Positions 35,098-44,747 of a DNA stretch of 64,000 bases are shown piece by piece. Under the pieces are notes generated by a model. It was not told where the DNA came from and searched no databases. It was given only the letters and a program-made list of their open reading frames with translations. Position 1 is the stretch's first letter; each line of letters starts with the position of its first letter. Both the position numbers and the translations under genes were made by a program. The DNA is taken from the NCBI RefSeq assembly GCF_004349315.1, contig NZ_SMLH01000008.1, positions 112,944 through 176,943 on the forward strand, written 5' to 3'. This stretch comes from Flavobacterium ranwuense (GTDB lineage: Bacteria; Bacteroidota; Bacteroidia; Flavobacteriales; Flavobacteriaceae).

Positions 35098-35973
35098 TTA
35101 CCCTTTCCTATTCTTCAGTTTATCTCTTTGTACTTGCTCAATAGGCAAAATATCCATTGATTTAAAGGACAAAGCACTATGAACAGCGTTTAAGTCCCGT
35201 GCTAATTTTCGCAAACCCATAGGCTCTAGCGATGCAGCATGATCCGTACCTTTCCAAGTCCTGTCTATGGTATAATGTCTTTCGATGATATTGGCTCCCA
35301 AAGTGTAAGCAGCCACATCAACCGCTATGCCTAAATGATGTCCGGAAAACCCAATATGTTTCACGGTATCACCATATTTTTGTTTCAACAAATTAATATC
35401 TAACAAACACACATCTTCAAAGGGAACCGGATAACCAGAGGTACAATTGTATAATACTAAATCTTTATTTCTGCCTTTGGACACAAAAAAAGCTACTAAA
35501 TCAGTTGTTTCGTCTTTAGTGGTCATCCCTGTCGAAATATGAATTTCTCCTTTATAATTAGCGCACAACCAGCCTAACATTTCATAATTATTGTTACAAG
35601 CTGATGGTATTTTAATAAATTCCGGATGAAGTGAAGCTATTTCTTTTGCGGAAGTAGTATCCCAAACTGATGTAGCATAAACTATATCTATTTCCTCACA
35701 ATAATCTTTTAATTCTTGATGTTGATTCACATCAAATTCTAAAAACTCTCTATGCGCACCATACGTATCCCCATAAGAGTTATTGGTGTTTGGATGTGGC
35801 GCATTGTATTGCGCTTCGGTCAATAATTCTTTATTATTTCTTTTTTGGAACTTAACTGCATCTACATTACAAAATATCTTAGCAATCTTTATCAGTTCTT
35901 TTGCTATTGCCAGATTTCCTTTGTGATTACAGCCTATCTCGGCAATTACATACGGCTTTTTAAACTCAATCAT
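35098..35973 (-). CDS. NeuB-family nonulosonate synthase lacking the SAF domain
   Basis: The 291-residue protein matches the NeuB TIM barrel: VIAEIGCNHKGN, AVKFQKRNN, EFIKIPSACNNNYEML, GEIHISTGMTT and HIGFSGHHLGIAVDVAA, with GANIIERHYTIDRTWKGTDHAASLEP. Such enzymes condense phosphoenolpyruvate with ManNAc or a related sugar (or its 6-phosphate) to a nine-carbon acid. The ~60-residue C-terminal antifreeze-like SAF domain of standard NeuB (about 345 residues) is missing; the chain ends in KLKNRKG. It overlaps the CMP-transferase/HAD gene by 8 bp, so both act in one pathway. Confidence 0.85.
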   Translation of the reverse strand: MIEFKKPYVIAEIGCNHKGNLAIAKELIKIAKIFCNVDAVKFQKRNNKELLTEAQYNAPHPNTNNSYGDTYGAHREFLEFDVNQHQELKDYCEEIDIVYATSVWDTTSAKEIASLHPEFIKIPSACNNNYEMLGWLCANYKGEIHISTGMTTKDETTDLVAFFVSKGRNKDLVLYNCTSGYPVPFEDVCLLDINLLKQKYGDTVKHIGFSGHHLGIAVDVAAYTLGANIIERHYTIDRTWKGTDHAASLEPMGLRKLARDLNAVHSALSFKSMDILPIEQVQRDKLKNRKG

Positions 35974-37126
35974 ATCTTTTATTATACTTTAATATCGTTT
36001 CACAAACTTCTCTAATCGCTCCTGCTCCGGAAGCAGCACCAAGCACAAAATCAGCATTTAATTTTACTATGGAGGTTGCATTTGCTGGAGCAAAAGACCA
36101 GCCTGAACTACAAATATTAGCCAAATCATTGACATCGTCCCCTACATAGGCAACGGCACCAAAACTACTATTTTTAGTCACAAGAAAGTGTTTTAAAAAA
36201 GCATATTTATCCTTAACTCCTAAAAATGCATCTTGAATTTGAAGTTTTTTCATGCGTTGCGCCACCAGTTTAGAATTTTCTGAAGTCAGCACCACTACTT
36301 CAACATTATTTTGTCTTAAAATCTCCAATCCCATGCCGTCTCGCATGTCAAACTTTTTGGCAAACTCTCCTTCTTCATTGTAATAGATTCCTCCATCTGT
36401 AAAAACGCCATCTACGTCCAGCACTAAATATTGAATTCTTTGATTCGATTTCGTTCTCTTTTGGCGTTCTATCAAAATATTTTCTACAATATGCCAATCG
36501 GAAAGGCTGTCTATTTCCATCATGGTTTCTTCTGGCATTTCCACCAAGCCAATGTTTCCGCTTACCCTATTTTTAGATTTAAGAAAGCTGTCTTTTGTAG
36601 TGCAATAAACGGCTCCGTTTTCTATCAACAACCCTTCAAAATCTTGTCTTCTGGGTCTGTTGAACACATCATAATTTTGTGGAGTCCCATCACTATTCCA
36701 GGTAAAACGATGTGTTTTTACCACACTTAGGGAAGCATCATAATTTTCTTTGCTGATTTTCGCCAATCCATTATTAATATCCGTTGCCAATGTTAAAGCC
36801 GAAGTAGCCTGCAGCAGGCACAAAATATCATAATCATGATTGATTTTCTCTGAAAACTCTAGCATCGTACTCTCGGTTGAAGCAGTATCATTCGCATTTT
36901 CTTCGCTACGCAACAAAGCAAATACCTTCTTGGTCCAATGGTATTCTCGTTCTACATAACTAATAATTTCAGTATCGTTAGTAAAAACATAAACGGCATC
37001 CAAATTAGAAAACAGAGCTTCTGTAAGTACCCATGAAAATAAGGGACGCCCCACCATTTTCTTTTTATTTTTCCCCGGAATTCCTTTTGAATCTTTACGA
37101 AGAGGGATTATGGCAATTTTTTTCAT
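35966..37126 (-). CDS. CMP-nonulosonate cytidylyltransferase fused to a KdsC-like HAD phosphatase
   Basis: In this 386-residue bifunctional protein, residues 1-225 are a NeuA-type cytidylyltransferase (IAIIPLRKDSKGIPGKNKKKMVGRPL; LLQATSALTL). Residues 230-386 are a HAD phosphatase with LVLDVDGVFTDGGIYYNEEGE (234-254; nucleophile Asp237, Asp239), VVLTSENSKLV and YVGDDVNDL. The HAD half resembles Kdo-8-P and KDN-9-P phosphatases, so the pair with the NeuB-like synthase could run phosphorylated nonulosonate to CMP-sugar. A similar C-terminal KdsC-like domain is known in vertebrate CMAS. Confidence 0.88.
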   Translation of the reverse strand: MKKIAIIPLRKDSKGIPGKNKKKMVGRPLFSWVLTEALFSNLDAVYVFTNDTEIISYVEREYHWTKKVFALLRSEENANDTASTESTMLEFSEKINHDYDILCLLQATSALTLATDINNGLAKISKENYDASLSVVKTHRFTWNSDGTPQNYDVFNRPRRQDFEGLLIENGAVYCTTKDSFLKSKNRVSGNIGLVEMPEETMMEIDSLSDWHIVENILIERQKRTKSNQRIQYLVLDVDGVFTDGGIYYNEEGEFAKKFDMRDGMGLEILRQNNVEVVVLTSENSKLVAQRMKKLQIQDAFLGVKDKYAFLKHFLVTKNSSFGAVAYVGDDVNDLANICSSGWSFAPANATSIVKLNADFVLGAASGAGAIREVCETILKYNKRYD

Positions 37127-37154
37127 TTTATATTATTCTTGTTATCCTACTGGA

Positions 37155-38039
37155 TTAATATTTAATATTTTTTAATTTTTGTATTTTACGAATTGTTTTT
37201 TTACTTACTGGTTTTCGATATCCCAATGTGTTTTTATATTTTTTTAAGGCAGTAAACGATGCTTTAAAAAACAAGACTAAGTACTGTTTATCTTTAATTG
37301 CATATTTAAAAAAATTATGATTTAGCAATTTTACTATTTTTAAAACCGGATTCGGATAATAAACAATATAATAATTTATCATATTTCTCAACTGTCTTTC
37401 AAATCTAAAATAATTTCGACCCTGTTCAAACCGTTTCTCTCTATCGATACGATGATTAACCATTATTCCATCCGAATAAAGAATATCGTATCCTAAATTA
37501 ACAACTTCAAGAGCCAAACAAGATTCCTCTCCATAAATATCCATCCAAACCGGAAAACCATTTGTTTCCGAATACACCTCTTTTCGTATAGCAAAACCAC
37601 AACCTATAAATTCATTGCAAAAGTACTCCTCTTGATTTAAATTGGCACTTTTTAGAGCCTCTTCATTAGAAGAATAAACACCTTTTACTTCTTGAAATGC
37701 TATTATCCCTATATTAGGATTTCTATTGAAAATAAATTCAACTTTCGAGATAAAATTTTCGGTTAATGGGTGGGCATCATCATCCAATCCAATAAATATA
37801 TCTCCTAATGCTTTTCTGTAAAGCATATTCCTTGCCACAGAAGCACCTAAACTAATCTTTGAATTTTCCCATTTTACCCAATCAAATTTATTTAATAATT
37901 CTAAAGTGTTATCCGAACTTCCATCATCAAAAACTAATACTTCATGAATAGTTTTATCTATAATGTTTTCTAGAACAATTAACGTCTGTTCCAGTTCTTC
38001 CATTCTGTTTTTGGTAACGATTAAAATTGATACTTGCAT
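37155..38039 (-). CDS. Glycosyltransferase, GT2 family
   Basis: The 294-residue GT-A enzyme has VSILIVTKNRMEELEQTLIVL, VFDDGSSDNTLELL, the metal motif GLDDDAHPLTENF (about 90-102) and MDIYGEESCLALEVVNLG. A basic, lysine-rich C-terminal tail may help membrane association. It precedes the CMP-sugar gene by 28 bases and is more AT-rich. Confidence 0.9.
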   Translation of the reverse strand: MQVSILIVTKNRMEELEQTLIVLENIIDKTIHEVLVFDDGSSDNTLELLNKFDWVKWENSKISLGASVARNMLYRKALGDIFIGLDDDAHPLTENFISKVEFIFNRNPNIGIIAFQEVKGVYSSNEEALKSANLNQEEYFCNEFIGCGFAIRKEVYSETNGFPVWMDIYGEESCLALEVVNLGYDILYSDGIMVNHRIDREKRFEQGRNYFRFERQLRNMINYYIVYYPNPVLKIVKLLNHNFFKYAIKDKQYLVLFFKASFTALKKYKNTLGYRKPVSKKTIRKIQKLKNIKY

Positions 38040-38103
38040 AAAACTATTTGACTTTTATTGATTTTAATTATTTCATAAACTTTAATACTTTAACTGTACA
38101 TTA

Positions 38104-39258
38104 TTAATTTTCAAATACTTCTTGATAAATCTTGACGATATTATTTTTTAACGTTTCTCTGTTGCATCTTATTCTAATCCTTTCTACAGAGTTATGAAAA
38201 CCTTTTTCAATTAGACCCTTGTCAATTAATGCTAAAGTTATCCAATGATTTATTTCAGTATTATCTAAGCAATCATTAATCAAAAAACCATTCTCTCCGT
38301 GTTGAATAATTTCAGTCATTACATTTCCCGGATTAGACTGGATTGGAAAACATCCCATCCCCATAGCCTCCAGAAGAGCATTAGGCAATCCATCAGACAA
38401 ACTATTTGCTATATATAAATACCCTTTATTCATTATTCGCAATAATATATCATTGGGTATATGCTTATCTTTTGAATAAATAGTTAAATTCAATTTTTTT
38501 AGTTGCGCATTCTTTTCAATAAAATCAAAAATTTCCTGATTTGCTCCAAAAAGGACAATATTGAATTTCATTAACAAGTTAATCAATTTACTGTCGAATG
38601 ATTTTAATATTTCGATTCCTCGCCCCACTCCTTCATTATAAGCCTTAATCACTATTGTATCACGATTTTTAGGTTCTATCAATTGTGATGGTTCTATTGG
38701 AAAATCTATCCCTCCATTACCCGGAAAAACTCCTAAAAATTGATTTTTGAACCCCATTTTTTTGGCTATTTCATAATCTCTATTACAATCAGAAATTAGA
38801 AAATCAATACGTTGCATAATTTGTCTAAACGTATTCTCTTCAATATTAAGTTTTTCAAAATAATATACATCACTCCCCCATGAAGAATAAATCCATTTTA
38901 CATTTTTATATTTAAGCATAATCGGCAATATGGGAATACAAGAAATTTGCAACTCAAAACTATGAACTATATCTGGTTGTATTTCCAATAATTTTTGTTC
39001 AAATATCTTTACGGTGTTTCGCTCATTGATTCCTTGAATAAAACGATATAGCTTAGGAAAGTTTATTTTTACGAAGACCCTGCCCGGATAGTCCCATCTA
39101 AATTTCCAACCCACTATTTGCTTTACCCAATGCAATCTATCTACTTTTTTCCCTCCATCTGTAATATCAAACCAATATACTTCGTATCCAGCATCTCGAA
39201 GTTGTTCTGCCCATCTAAAAAAGTGTAAACAAGGCATGGAAACCAGTAAAATCTTCAT
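38104..39258 (-). CDS. Glycosyltransferase, GT4 family
   Basis: The 384-residue GT-B protein has N-terminal KILLVSMPCLHFFRWAEQL, a VHSFELQISCIPILP region and the donor motif NSLSDGLPNALLEAMGMGCFPIQSNPG with the EX7E glutamates. No membrane segment. Flanked by gaps of 64 and 75 bases, so operon coupling is looser here than in the 22-34 kb part. Confidence 0.88.
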   Translation of the reverse strand: MKILLVSMPCLHFFRWAEQLRDAGYEVYWFDITDGGKKVDRLHWVKQIVGWKFRWDYPGRVFVKINFPKLYRFIQGINERNTVKIFEQKLLEIQPDIVHSFELQISCIPILPIMLKYKNVKWIYSSWGSDVYYFEKLNIEENTFRQIMQRIDFLISDCNRDYEIAKKMGFKNQFLGVFPGNGGIDFPIEPSQLIEPKNRDTIVIKAYNEGVGRGIEILKSFDSKLINLLMKFNIVLFGANQEIFDFIEKNAQLKKLNLTIYSKDKHIPNDILLRIMNKGYLYIANSLSDGLPNALLEAMGMGCFPIQSNPGNVMTEIIQHGENGFLINDCLDNTEINHWITLALIDKGLIEKGFHNSVERIRIRCNRETLKNNIVKIYQEVFEN

Positions 39259-39333
39259 AACTATATAGCGATTAATTATGTATTAAATAAAAAAATATAA
39301 TTCATCAAAGAGAATTACAATATATTCTAAACA

Positions 39334-40518
39334 TTATTCCTTAAATAATAATTTGAAGTAGCTATCATTAAAATTCTTAATTTGGAAATTTAAATGGGCA
39401 TACTGATATGCATTTTTAGACAACACATTCATTTGTTCTTTACTTAGTAACAGCTTCTCAATAGAATTTATAAAGTCTGATACAATTTTTTCTTTATCAC
39501 CATCACTAACTAATATGCCGTTCTGATTATTTATTATATGCTCGCTTATTCCACCCACATTGGTAGTAATAGGAATCACTCCTTTAGCCATCGCTTCCAT
39601 AATTACCATCGGAAAACCTTCATATTCTGAAGTTATCAATATAAAAGTTAATTGATTATAAACTTCTTCTAATTCATTATAATTAGTTATTTCACCTAAA
39701 AAATTAACTCCAGCATCATTAATATTACCGATATTACTTTTCATTCCGGTACCCACCATAATAAATTCAATAGAATCATGTCTTGAAATTATCTGCTTAG
39801 CAATTTCTATAAAAATTTCAGGGCGTTTTTCTTCAGACCATCTTCCGACAAAAGCAAGTTTAATTTTTTGAAAATCTTTGATTGCAAAGCGTTGACTAAT
39901 AATGTCAATGCCGTTTTGAATGATATAAACGTTATTAAAAAAACGTGAACTTACATGATACTTATTATAAATTTTAAGTAAGTCTTTTTTTGTACTATTA
40001 TTTATAACAATTCTTTTATCTATATAGCACACGCTTTCTACAACTTCTGTTTCACGGCTATCTGAATGGCTAAATGCATGAAATAAATCTATTCTAGTAA
40101 TCGAGGTATTAATTTTAGATAATATTTCATAAAAATAATGTGTGTTACAACCAAAAATAGTTTCAACACTTTCTGCTTTATTTATTGATCTAACTAATAT
40201 TTTTTTAAGTATTGCATTTATAAATATATTTTTTTTATTCAGAATTTTATTGATTTCGATGCAATTTGAATGTTCATAAAATTGAGTGCGAAAATTTTTA
40301 GTAGCAGAATTATTAGTAAAAATTACGCAAATATTTTTATTACAAAGCGCTTTAACTATATTCAAATGTACCCGTTCTGCACCGCCAGTATGGTAATATG
40401 GAAAAAAAAAGATAATATCAGCCTTCTTGATCTTTTTCAAATCAAACAAAATAAAAAACACAAAATAAAAAAGAGCGTATAAAAAATAGACTAAATTTTT
40501 AATTTTTGATTTTACCAT
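39334..40518 (-). CDS. Glycosyltransferase, GT4 family, with N-terminal hydrophobic segment
   Basis: The 394-residue protein has a hydrophobic stretch near residues 8-26 (VYFLYALFYFVFFILF) that may anchor it. Typical GT4 motifs follow: TGGAERVHLNIVKAL, LAFVGRWSEEKRPEIFIEIA and TSEYEGFPMVIMEAMAKGVIPITTNVGG. Strongly AT-rich. It is separated by 106 bases from the downstream-numbered methyltransferase gene. Confidence 0.9.
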   Translation of the reverse strand: MVKSKIKNLVYFLYALFYFVFFILFDLKKIKKADIIFFFPYYHTGGAERVHLNIVKALCNKNICVIFTNNSATKNFRTQFYEHSNCIEINKILNKKNIFINAILKKILVRSINKAESVETIFGCNTHYFYEILSKINTSITRIDLFHAFSHSDSRETEVVESVCYIDKRIVINNSTKKDLLKIYNKYHVSSRFFNNVYIIQNGIDIISQRFAIKDFQKIKLAFVGRWSEEKRPEIFIEIAKQIISRHDSIEFIMVGTGMKSNIGNINDAGVNFLGEITNYNELEEVYNQLTFILITSEYEGFPMVIMEAMAKGVIPITTNVGGISEHIINNQNGILVSDGDKEKIVSDFINSIEKLLLSKEQMNVLSKNAYQYAHLNFQIKNFNDSYFKLLFKE

Positions 40519-40624
40519 TCCTTTGATTTAGTATAACATTGACAGTAATTTTCCATATAACCTCTCTATTTTAATTAATTTCAAGATTAACTTTATTCTA
40601 TTCATTAAACTTATTATAATGATT

Positions 40625-41263
40625 TTATTTTTTAACAGCTTCACAACAGACCATTTTATCTCCTTCCAACAAATATATTTTTAAGACCTTTAAATTCGAA
40701 TATTTTTCAATTTGATTTTTTAAAGTATATGGGCTGTACCAGCAATTATGATCTGGGTGAACAACCTCTATAAAATAATTATTTCCATAAAAATTACGTT
40801 TAATATGCTCTTTAGAAAAACAATTTGGTGCAGTAATAAAAAAAACATCCGCATTTACGCTTGACAAACCTATTAAAAAAGATTTTACATTATCCACATG
40901 TTCAATTGTTTCCGGAACTAAACAAATATCATATTTTTCGTCCCTAATCTGATTGAAATCTGTAAAATATTTTTGATTCACATATTTTTTTAAATTATTA
41001 ATACCTTCTTCATCAATATCAAAACCATGTATTTCTTCGGCACTTTTAGAAAGCTTTATATGTAAATTATAAGAAGGATTAAAAATAGGCCAATCGGTAC
41101 ATCCAAAATGTAATACTTTTTTATTTTGGGTAATTTGTTCAAAAAAATCAAATCGGTTTGCGATAGAATTGGTTTCAATATTTTGAATCCAAAATTGACC
41201 ATGTTTTAAATAATCTGACTGCCATTTTGATCTAAAAAAGTTGATTAAATTTTTAATTTTCAT
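40625..41263 (-). CDS. SAM-dependent methyltransferase-like protein
   Basis: The 212-residue protein has motif I KVLHFGCTDWPIFNPSYN, acidic HGFDIDEEGINNL and DICLVPETIEHVDNVKSFL, consistent with a class I methyltransferase. It ends in YLLEGDKMVCCEAVKK. An upstream ATG at 41272 would add three residues. Very AT-rich. The acceptor is unknown. 179 bases without a gene lie upstream. Confidence 0.75.
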   Translation of the reverse strand: MKIKNLINFFRSKWQSDYLKHGQFWIQNIETNSIANRFDFFEQITQNKKVLHFGCTDWPIFNPSYNLHIKLSKSAEEIHGFDIDEEGINNLKKYVNQKYFTDFNQIRDEKYDICLVPETIEHVDNVKSFLIGLSSVNADVFFITAPNCFSKEHIKRNFYGNNYFIEVVHPDHNCWYSPYTLKNQIEKYSNLKVLKIYLLEGDKMVCCEAVKK

Positions 41264-41451
41264 ATTTAACATATTCTATTTTATATTTTATCTTTTATCT
41301 TTTTTTACTTGTTTCTTTGGAATTCCATTATTTGTACTTCATTATTATAAAAACAAATCTTTTATTTAAAAAAGAGTGACTTGATTCATAACAGAGTTAA
41401 TTAAAATAATAAATTTTATTCTTTGTCTTACTTCACTATCGATTAAATCCA

Positions 41452-42696
41452 TTAAGGTTTCAATTCTATTAAAGTTTTTCTTAAATATTTTGGAGAAAGG
41501 TAATACATCAAATCGGGTCTATTCATTATTAGATTTTTATTTTCTAACCAGCTCTGATATAATTTATTAATATGCGACTGGATTTTTTCAATATCATTTA
41601 CTTCACTCCAATAGGGATATTCTTCCCCTAACAGCCTTTTAGACTCACTGTAATAAGGTCCTAACAAAAGAATTGGTTTCTGGGTCTGAATACAATGCGG
41701 GAATTTTCCTGGCAAAAATGGGCTTATGGGTCCGATAGCTTCCAAAATGACATTGACCGCTGCTGCTTCCTGCATTGCCATTACCTCTTGAAAGGGTAAG
41801 TAGTCATCACTCCGAAAAACCTGAGAGAGAGTTTTTTGTTTATCTCTAATAAACGTGTCAAAAGAAGATTTATTTCCAATAAACAGCAGTTTAGCATGAC
41901 TTTTAGCATCTGGATTTTGAGCTAAAAAAAGTTCAAAAGCAACAACGAGTGTTATTGGATTACGGGCATCCATCATACTCCCCGCATGCAAAATATTGAA
42001 ATCATTGGGATTGAAAAAAGTCGGTACTAAAATAGAGTCAATATCCTTATTTTCATTGAAAATTTGATGAGGAATAATTATTTCCTTCCCGTATTGATTA
42101 TAATAATACCCTCCCATCCATTCGGACAAAATCTTACTTGGGTATAAAACATATTTTGATTTCTCAGTAATTTGCCAAAAAAAATCTCTTTTGAATTGAT
42201 GTCCCGGCTCTACCCAATCATATGGCCTTGGATAACTGTGCATCGGATACGGATCATGCACATAAGCCAGCCACTTAGAATGCCATTGAGGCAATCCCAA
42301 AAGTGCTTTATGTGGTCTGAAACTTGAGGCTATACTTAACGTAAGCACCCAATCCGGCTGGAAATTTTGAATATTCATCAAGCCTTTTTTGATACTTTTC
42401 ACATCATTAAAAAAAGTAAAAGAAAATCCGAAAAGGGATTCGATTTTTGGGTTACTATTGATTTTGGTTATTTTTGAAATTTCCCTCTGGGTCCTACTTA
42501 AAAAATACAAGAAAGAAAACTTGATTTCTTTTATGGAGACACATGCAATCCCGTCAAGATTGATTTTTTTTCTTGAATAATGGTACACTAATAGTTCAAA
42601 CCCGGCTTTTTTCAGGTTTCTAATCAACGCCACATTGGCTTTAGAACCACTACTGTCTTCAATATTTATGGAATCAACCACTACAAGTATTCTCAT
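41452..42696 (-). CDS. Glycosyltransferase-like protein (GT-B)
   Basis: The 414-residue protein begins MRILVVVDSINIEDSSGSKANVALI. It has NILHAGSMMDARNPITLVVAFELFL as the start of the donor domain and a divergent C-terminal motif ILEAIGPISPFLPGKFPHCI in place of the classic EGxP segment. It is probably a GT4 relative with altered donor site. Its ATG is next to the wecB stop (adjacent genes without gap). Confidence 0.78.
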   Translation of the reverse strand: MRILVVVDSINIEDSSGSKANVALIRNLKKAGFELLVYHYSRKKINLDGIACVSIKEIKFSFLYFLSRTQREISKITKINSNPKIESLFGFSFTFFNDVKSIKKGLMNIQNFQPDWVLTLSIASSFRPHKALLGLPQWHSKWLAYVHDPYPMHSYPRPYDWVEPGHQFKRDFFWQITEKSKYVLYPSKILSEWMGGYYYNQYGKEIIIPHQIFNENKDIDSILVPTFFNPNDFNILHAGSMMDARNPITLVVAFELFLAQNPDAKSHAKLLFIGNKSSFDTFIRDKQKTLSQVFRSDDYLPFQEVMAMQEAAAVNVILEAIGPISPFLPGKFPHCIQTQKPILLLGPYYSESKRLLGEEYPYWSEVNDIEKIQSHINKLYQSWLENKNLIMNRPDLMYYLSPKYLRKTLIELKP

Positions 42697-43803
42697 TTAG
42701 TCTTTGTTTAATAAAAAAGTTACAATCTTTTGCGAAGCATCACCCGCACCATAAGGATTTTTCAATCCATCAAAGCTTGTAAAATTATCTAATATCGAAT
42801 GAATACTATCTACTATTTTTTGTGTATCTGTGCCTACCAAAGTTGAAAATCCTACTTTCACTCCTTCTGGTCTTTCCGAAACAGTTCTAGTAACTAAAAC
42901 AGGTTTCCCTATAGATGGCGCTTCTTCCTGAATGCCACCAGAATCCGTTACAATCAAAAATGATTGTTGCATCAGCCAAACAAAGGCAGGATAAGAAACC
43001 GGCGGTATAAGATAAATATTTGATGTATTTGCCAATTTCCCATATACAGTCTCTTTAACATTGGGATTTAAATGCACAGGATATATAATAACAACATCGT
43101 CTCTTTCTGAAACACTCAACAATGCTTCGCAAAGGTTTTCAAAACCTTCACCAAAATTCTCTCTGCGATGTCCTGTTACCAATACAATTTTTTTATTGAG
43201 GGAAATACATTTTTTTAATCGCTCAATTTCTGGGTGAACATAATTAACATCTCCTATCTTGTCAATCGTCCATAATAAAGCATCAATTATCGTGTTGCCA
43301 GTTTCGACAATATATTTTGGGCGAATCCCTTCATTCAATAAATTTTGGGTAGCGGCTTGGGTAGGGGTAAAATGAAAATCAACTATTCTACTGGTGATTT
43401 GCCTGTTGATTTCTTCCGGAAAAGGAGCCTGTTTATTGTAAGTACGCAGCCCTGCTTCTACATGTCCTACTTTTATGCCTAAATGAAAAGTTGCCAAAGC
43501 TACCATGCTGGAAGTCGACGTATCTCCATGTACCAATACCAAATCGGGTTGTGCATCCTTAAGTACCTCATCCATGTTAAATAAAATAGAAGCACTTAGA
43601 CGGTTTAAGGTCTGATTGGGTTGCATTAAATCCAGATCATAATCTGGAACTATTCCAAAAAAATCCAAAACCTGATCCAGCATTTCACGATGTTGTGCTG
43701 TCACACAAACTTTTACCTCAAAATTGCTTTTCTGGAGTTCGTGATACAGTGGTGCCATTTTGATGGCTTCCGGTCGTGTGCCAAAACAGAATAGAATTTT
43801 CAT
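42697..43803 (-). CDS. wecB: UDP-N-acetylglucosamine 2-epimerase (non-hydrolysing)
   Basis: The 368-residue cytosolic enzyme makes UDP-ManNAc from UDP-GlcNAc. CFGTRPEAIKMAPL (6-19), HGDTSTSSMVALATFHLGIKVGHVEAGLRT, FTPTQAATQNLLNEG, VTGHRRENFG and DSGGIQEEAPSIGKPVLV are all present. It is WecB-like rather than the hydrolysing NeuC, which starts differently. UDP-ManNAc could be used directly, or oxidised to ManNAcA; no wecC dehydrogenase is in the window. It overlaps the upstream GT2 by 4 bp. Confidence 0.95.
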   Translation of the reverse strand: MKILFCFGTRPEAIKMAPLYHELQKSNFEVKVCVTAQHREMLDQVLDFFGIVPDYDLDLMQPNQTLNRLSASILFNMDEVLKDAQPDLVLVHGDTSTSSMVALATFHLGIKVGHVEAGLRTYNKQAPFPEEINRQITSRIVDFHFTPTQAATQNLLNEGIRPKYIVETGNTIIDALLWTIDKIGDVNYVHPEIERLKKCISLNKKIVLVTGHRRENFGEGFENLCEALLSVSERDDVVIIYPVHLNPNVKETVYGKLANTSNIYLIPPVSYPAFVWLMQQSFLIVTDSGGIQEEAPSIGKPVLVTRTVSERPEGVKVGFSTLVGTDTQKIVDSIHSILDNFTSFDGLKNPYGAGDASQKIVTFLLNKD

Positions 43804-44747
43804 TTTTTATACAATTTTTTAATTTTCTTCCATTTTCCAAAAGCCAATAAACGTAAAGGCAATGTCCCATAGAAAATCTGCCATTTTAATTTTTCAAATG
43901 TAGGCAATTCAAGAATATCTAAAATTTGATTAAATAAATTAAATTCTTTGAAACCCAAGGACATTTGAACAAAATAACGCTTTAGAGAATACGAAAGTAA
44001 TTGTTTTTCCTTCAGGTTTCCTACTACTAATAGAATAGCTTTTGCATATGATGCTCTCCTGATTGGATCATTTCTATAAAATTCCCCCGTATTAGAATCA
44101 GGATGTTTTCGTCCAAAAAACAAACATTTGTCTATAGATATTCCTCTAATTCCTGAGGATATTATTCTGGAATACAATTCCCATTCCTCGGCATACATCA
44201 AATGTTCCACAAACCGAAGGTTTGCAAAACACTCTTTTTTCCACATCACAGCACAAGAATTAAAAGGAAGTTCATTTTTTAATATCCTTTCTATATCTTT
44301 TAGGTCTATATAAAAAGATGCATAAACTTCTAAATAATCAAAATCAAAATCAAAATCATCAAAAAAAACATTTCGAATATACCTGCAAAATGATGTATCA
44401 TTTTTAGTCAATTCTAAAACACAAAGCTCTAAATTTTGAGGATGAACGATATCATCATCATCGAAAAAAATAATATACTCTCCTTTGGCCAAATCCAATC
44501 CGTAATTACGACAACCCGGCAAACCTTTTAAATAAATATCAGGACGTTTTAAGAACTGAAAACGTTTGTCTTGTTCTAAAACTGGAGCAACAACTTCAAA
44601 AGTGTTATCAGTACCACCATCATCAATAATCAAACATTCCCAATCCAAAAAAGACTGGTTTTGTACAGATTCAAGAGTTTCTACAATAAAACGAGCTCTA
44701 TTGTAGGTGGCCATTATAATAGTTACTTTAGGAATGATAAAATTCAT
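43800..44747 (-). CDS. Glycosyltransferase, GT2 family
   Basis: The 315-residue GT-A enzyme has VTIIMATYNRARFIVETLESVQNQ, LIIDDGGTDNTFEVV and the metal motif IIFFDDDDIVHPQNLE. A basic C-terminus (FGKWKKIKKLYKK) follows a possible amphipathic helix. Coupled by 4-bp overlap to wecB and by one base to the methyltransferase gene upstream. Confidence 0.9.
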   Translation of the reverse strand: MNFIIPKVTIIMATYNRARFIVETLESVQNQSFLDWECLIIDDGGTDNTFEVVAPVLEQDKRFQFLKRPDIYLKGLPGCRNYGLDLAKGEYIIFFDDDDIVHPQNLELCVLELTKNDTSFCRYIRNVFFDDFDFDFDYLEVYASFYIDLKDIERILKNELPFNSCAVMWKKECFANLRFVEHLMYAEEWELYSRIISSGIRGISIDKCLFFGRKHPDSNTGEFYRNDPIRRASYAKAILLVVGNLKEKQLLSYSLKRYFVQMSLGFKEFNLFNQILDILELPTFEKLKWQIFYGTLPLRLLAFGKWKKIKKLYKK

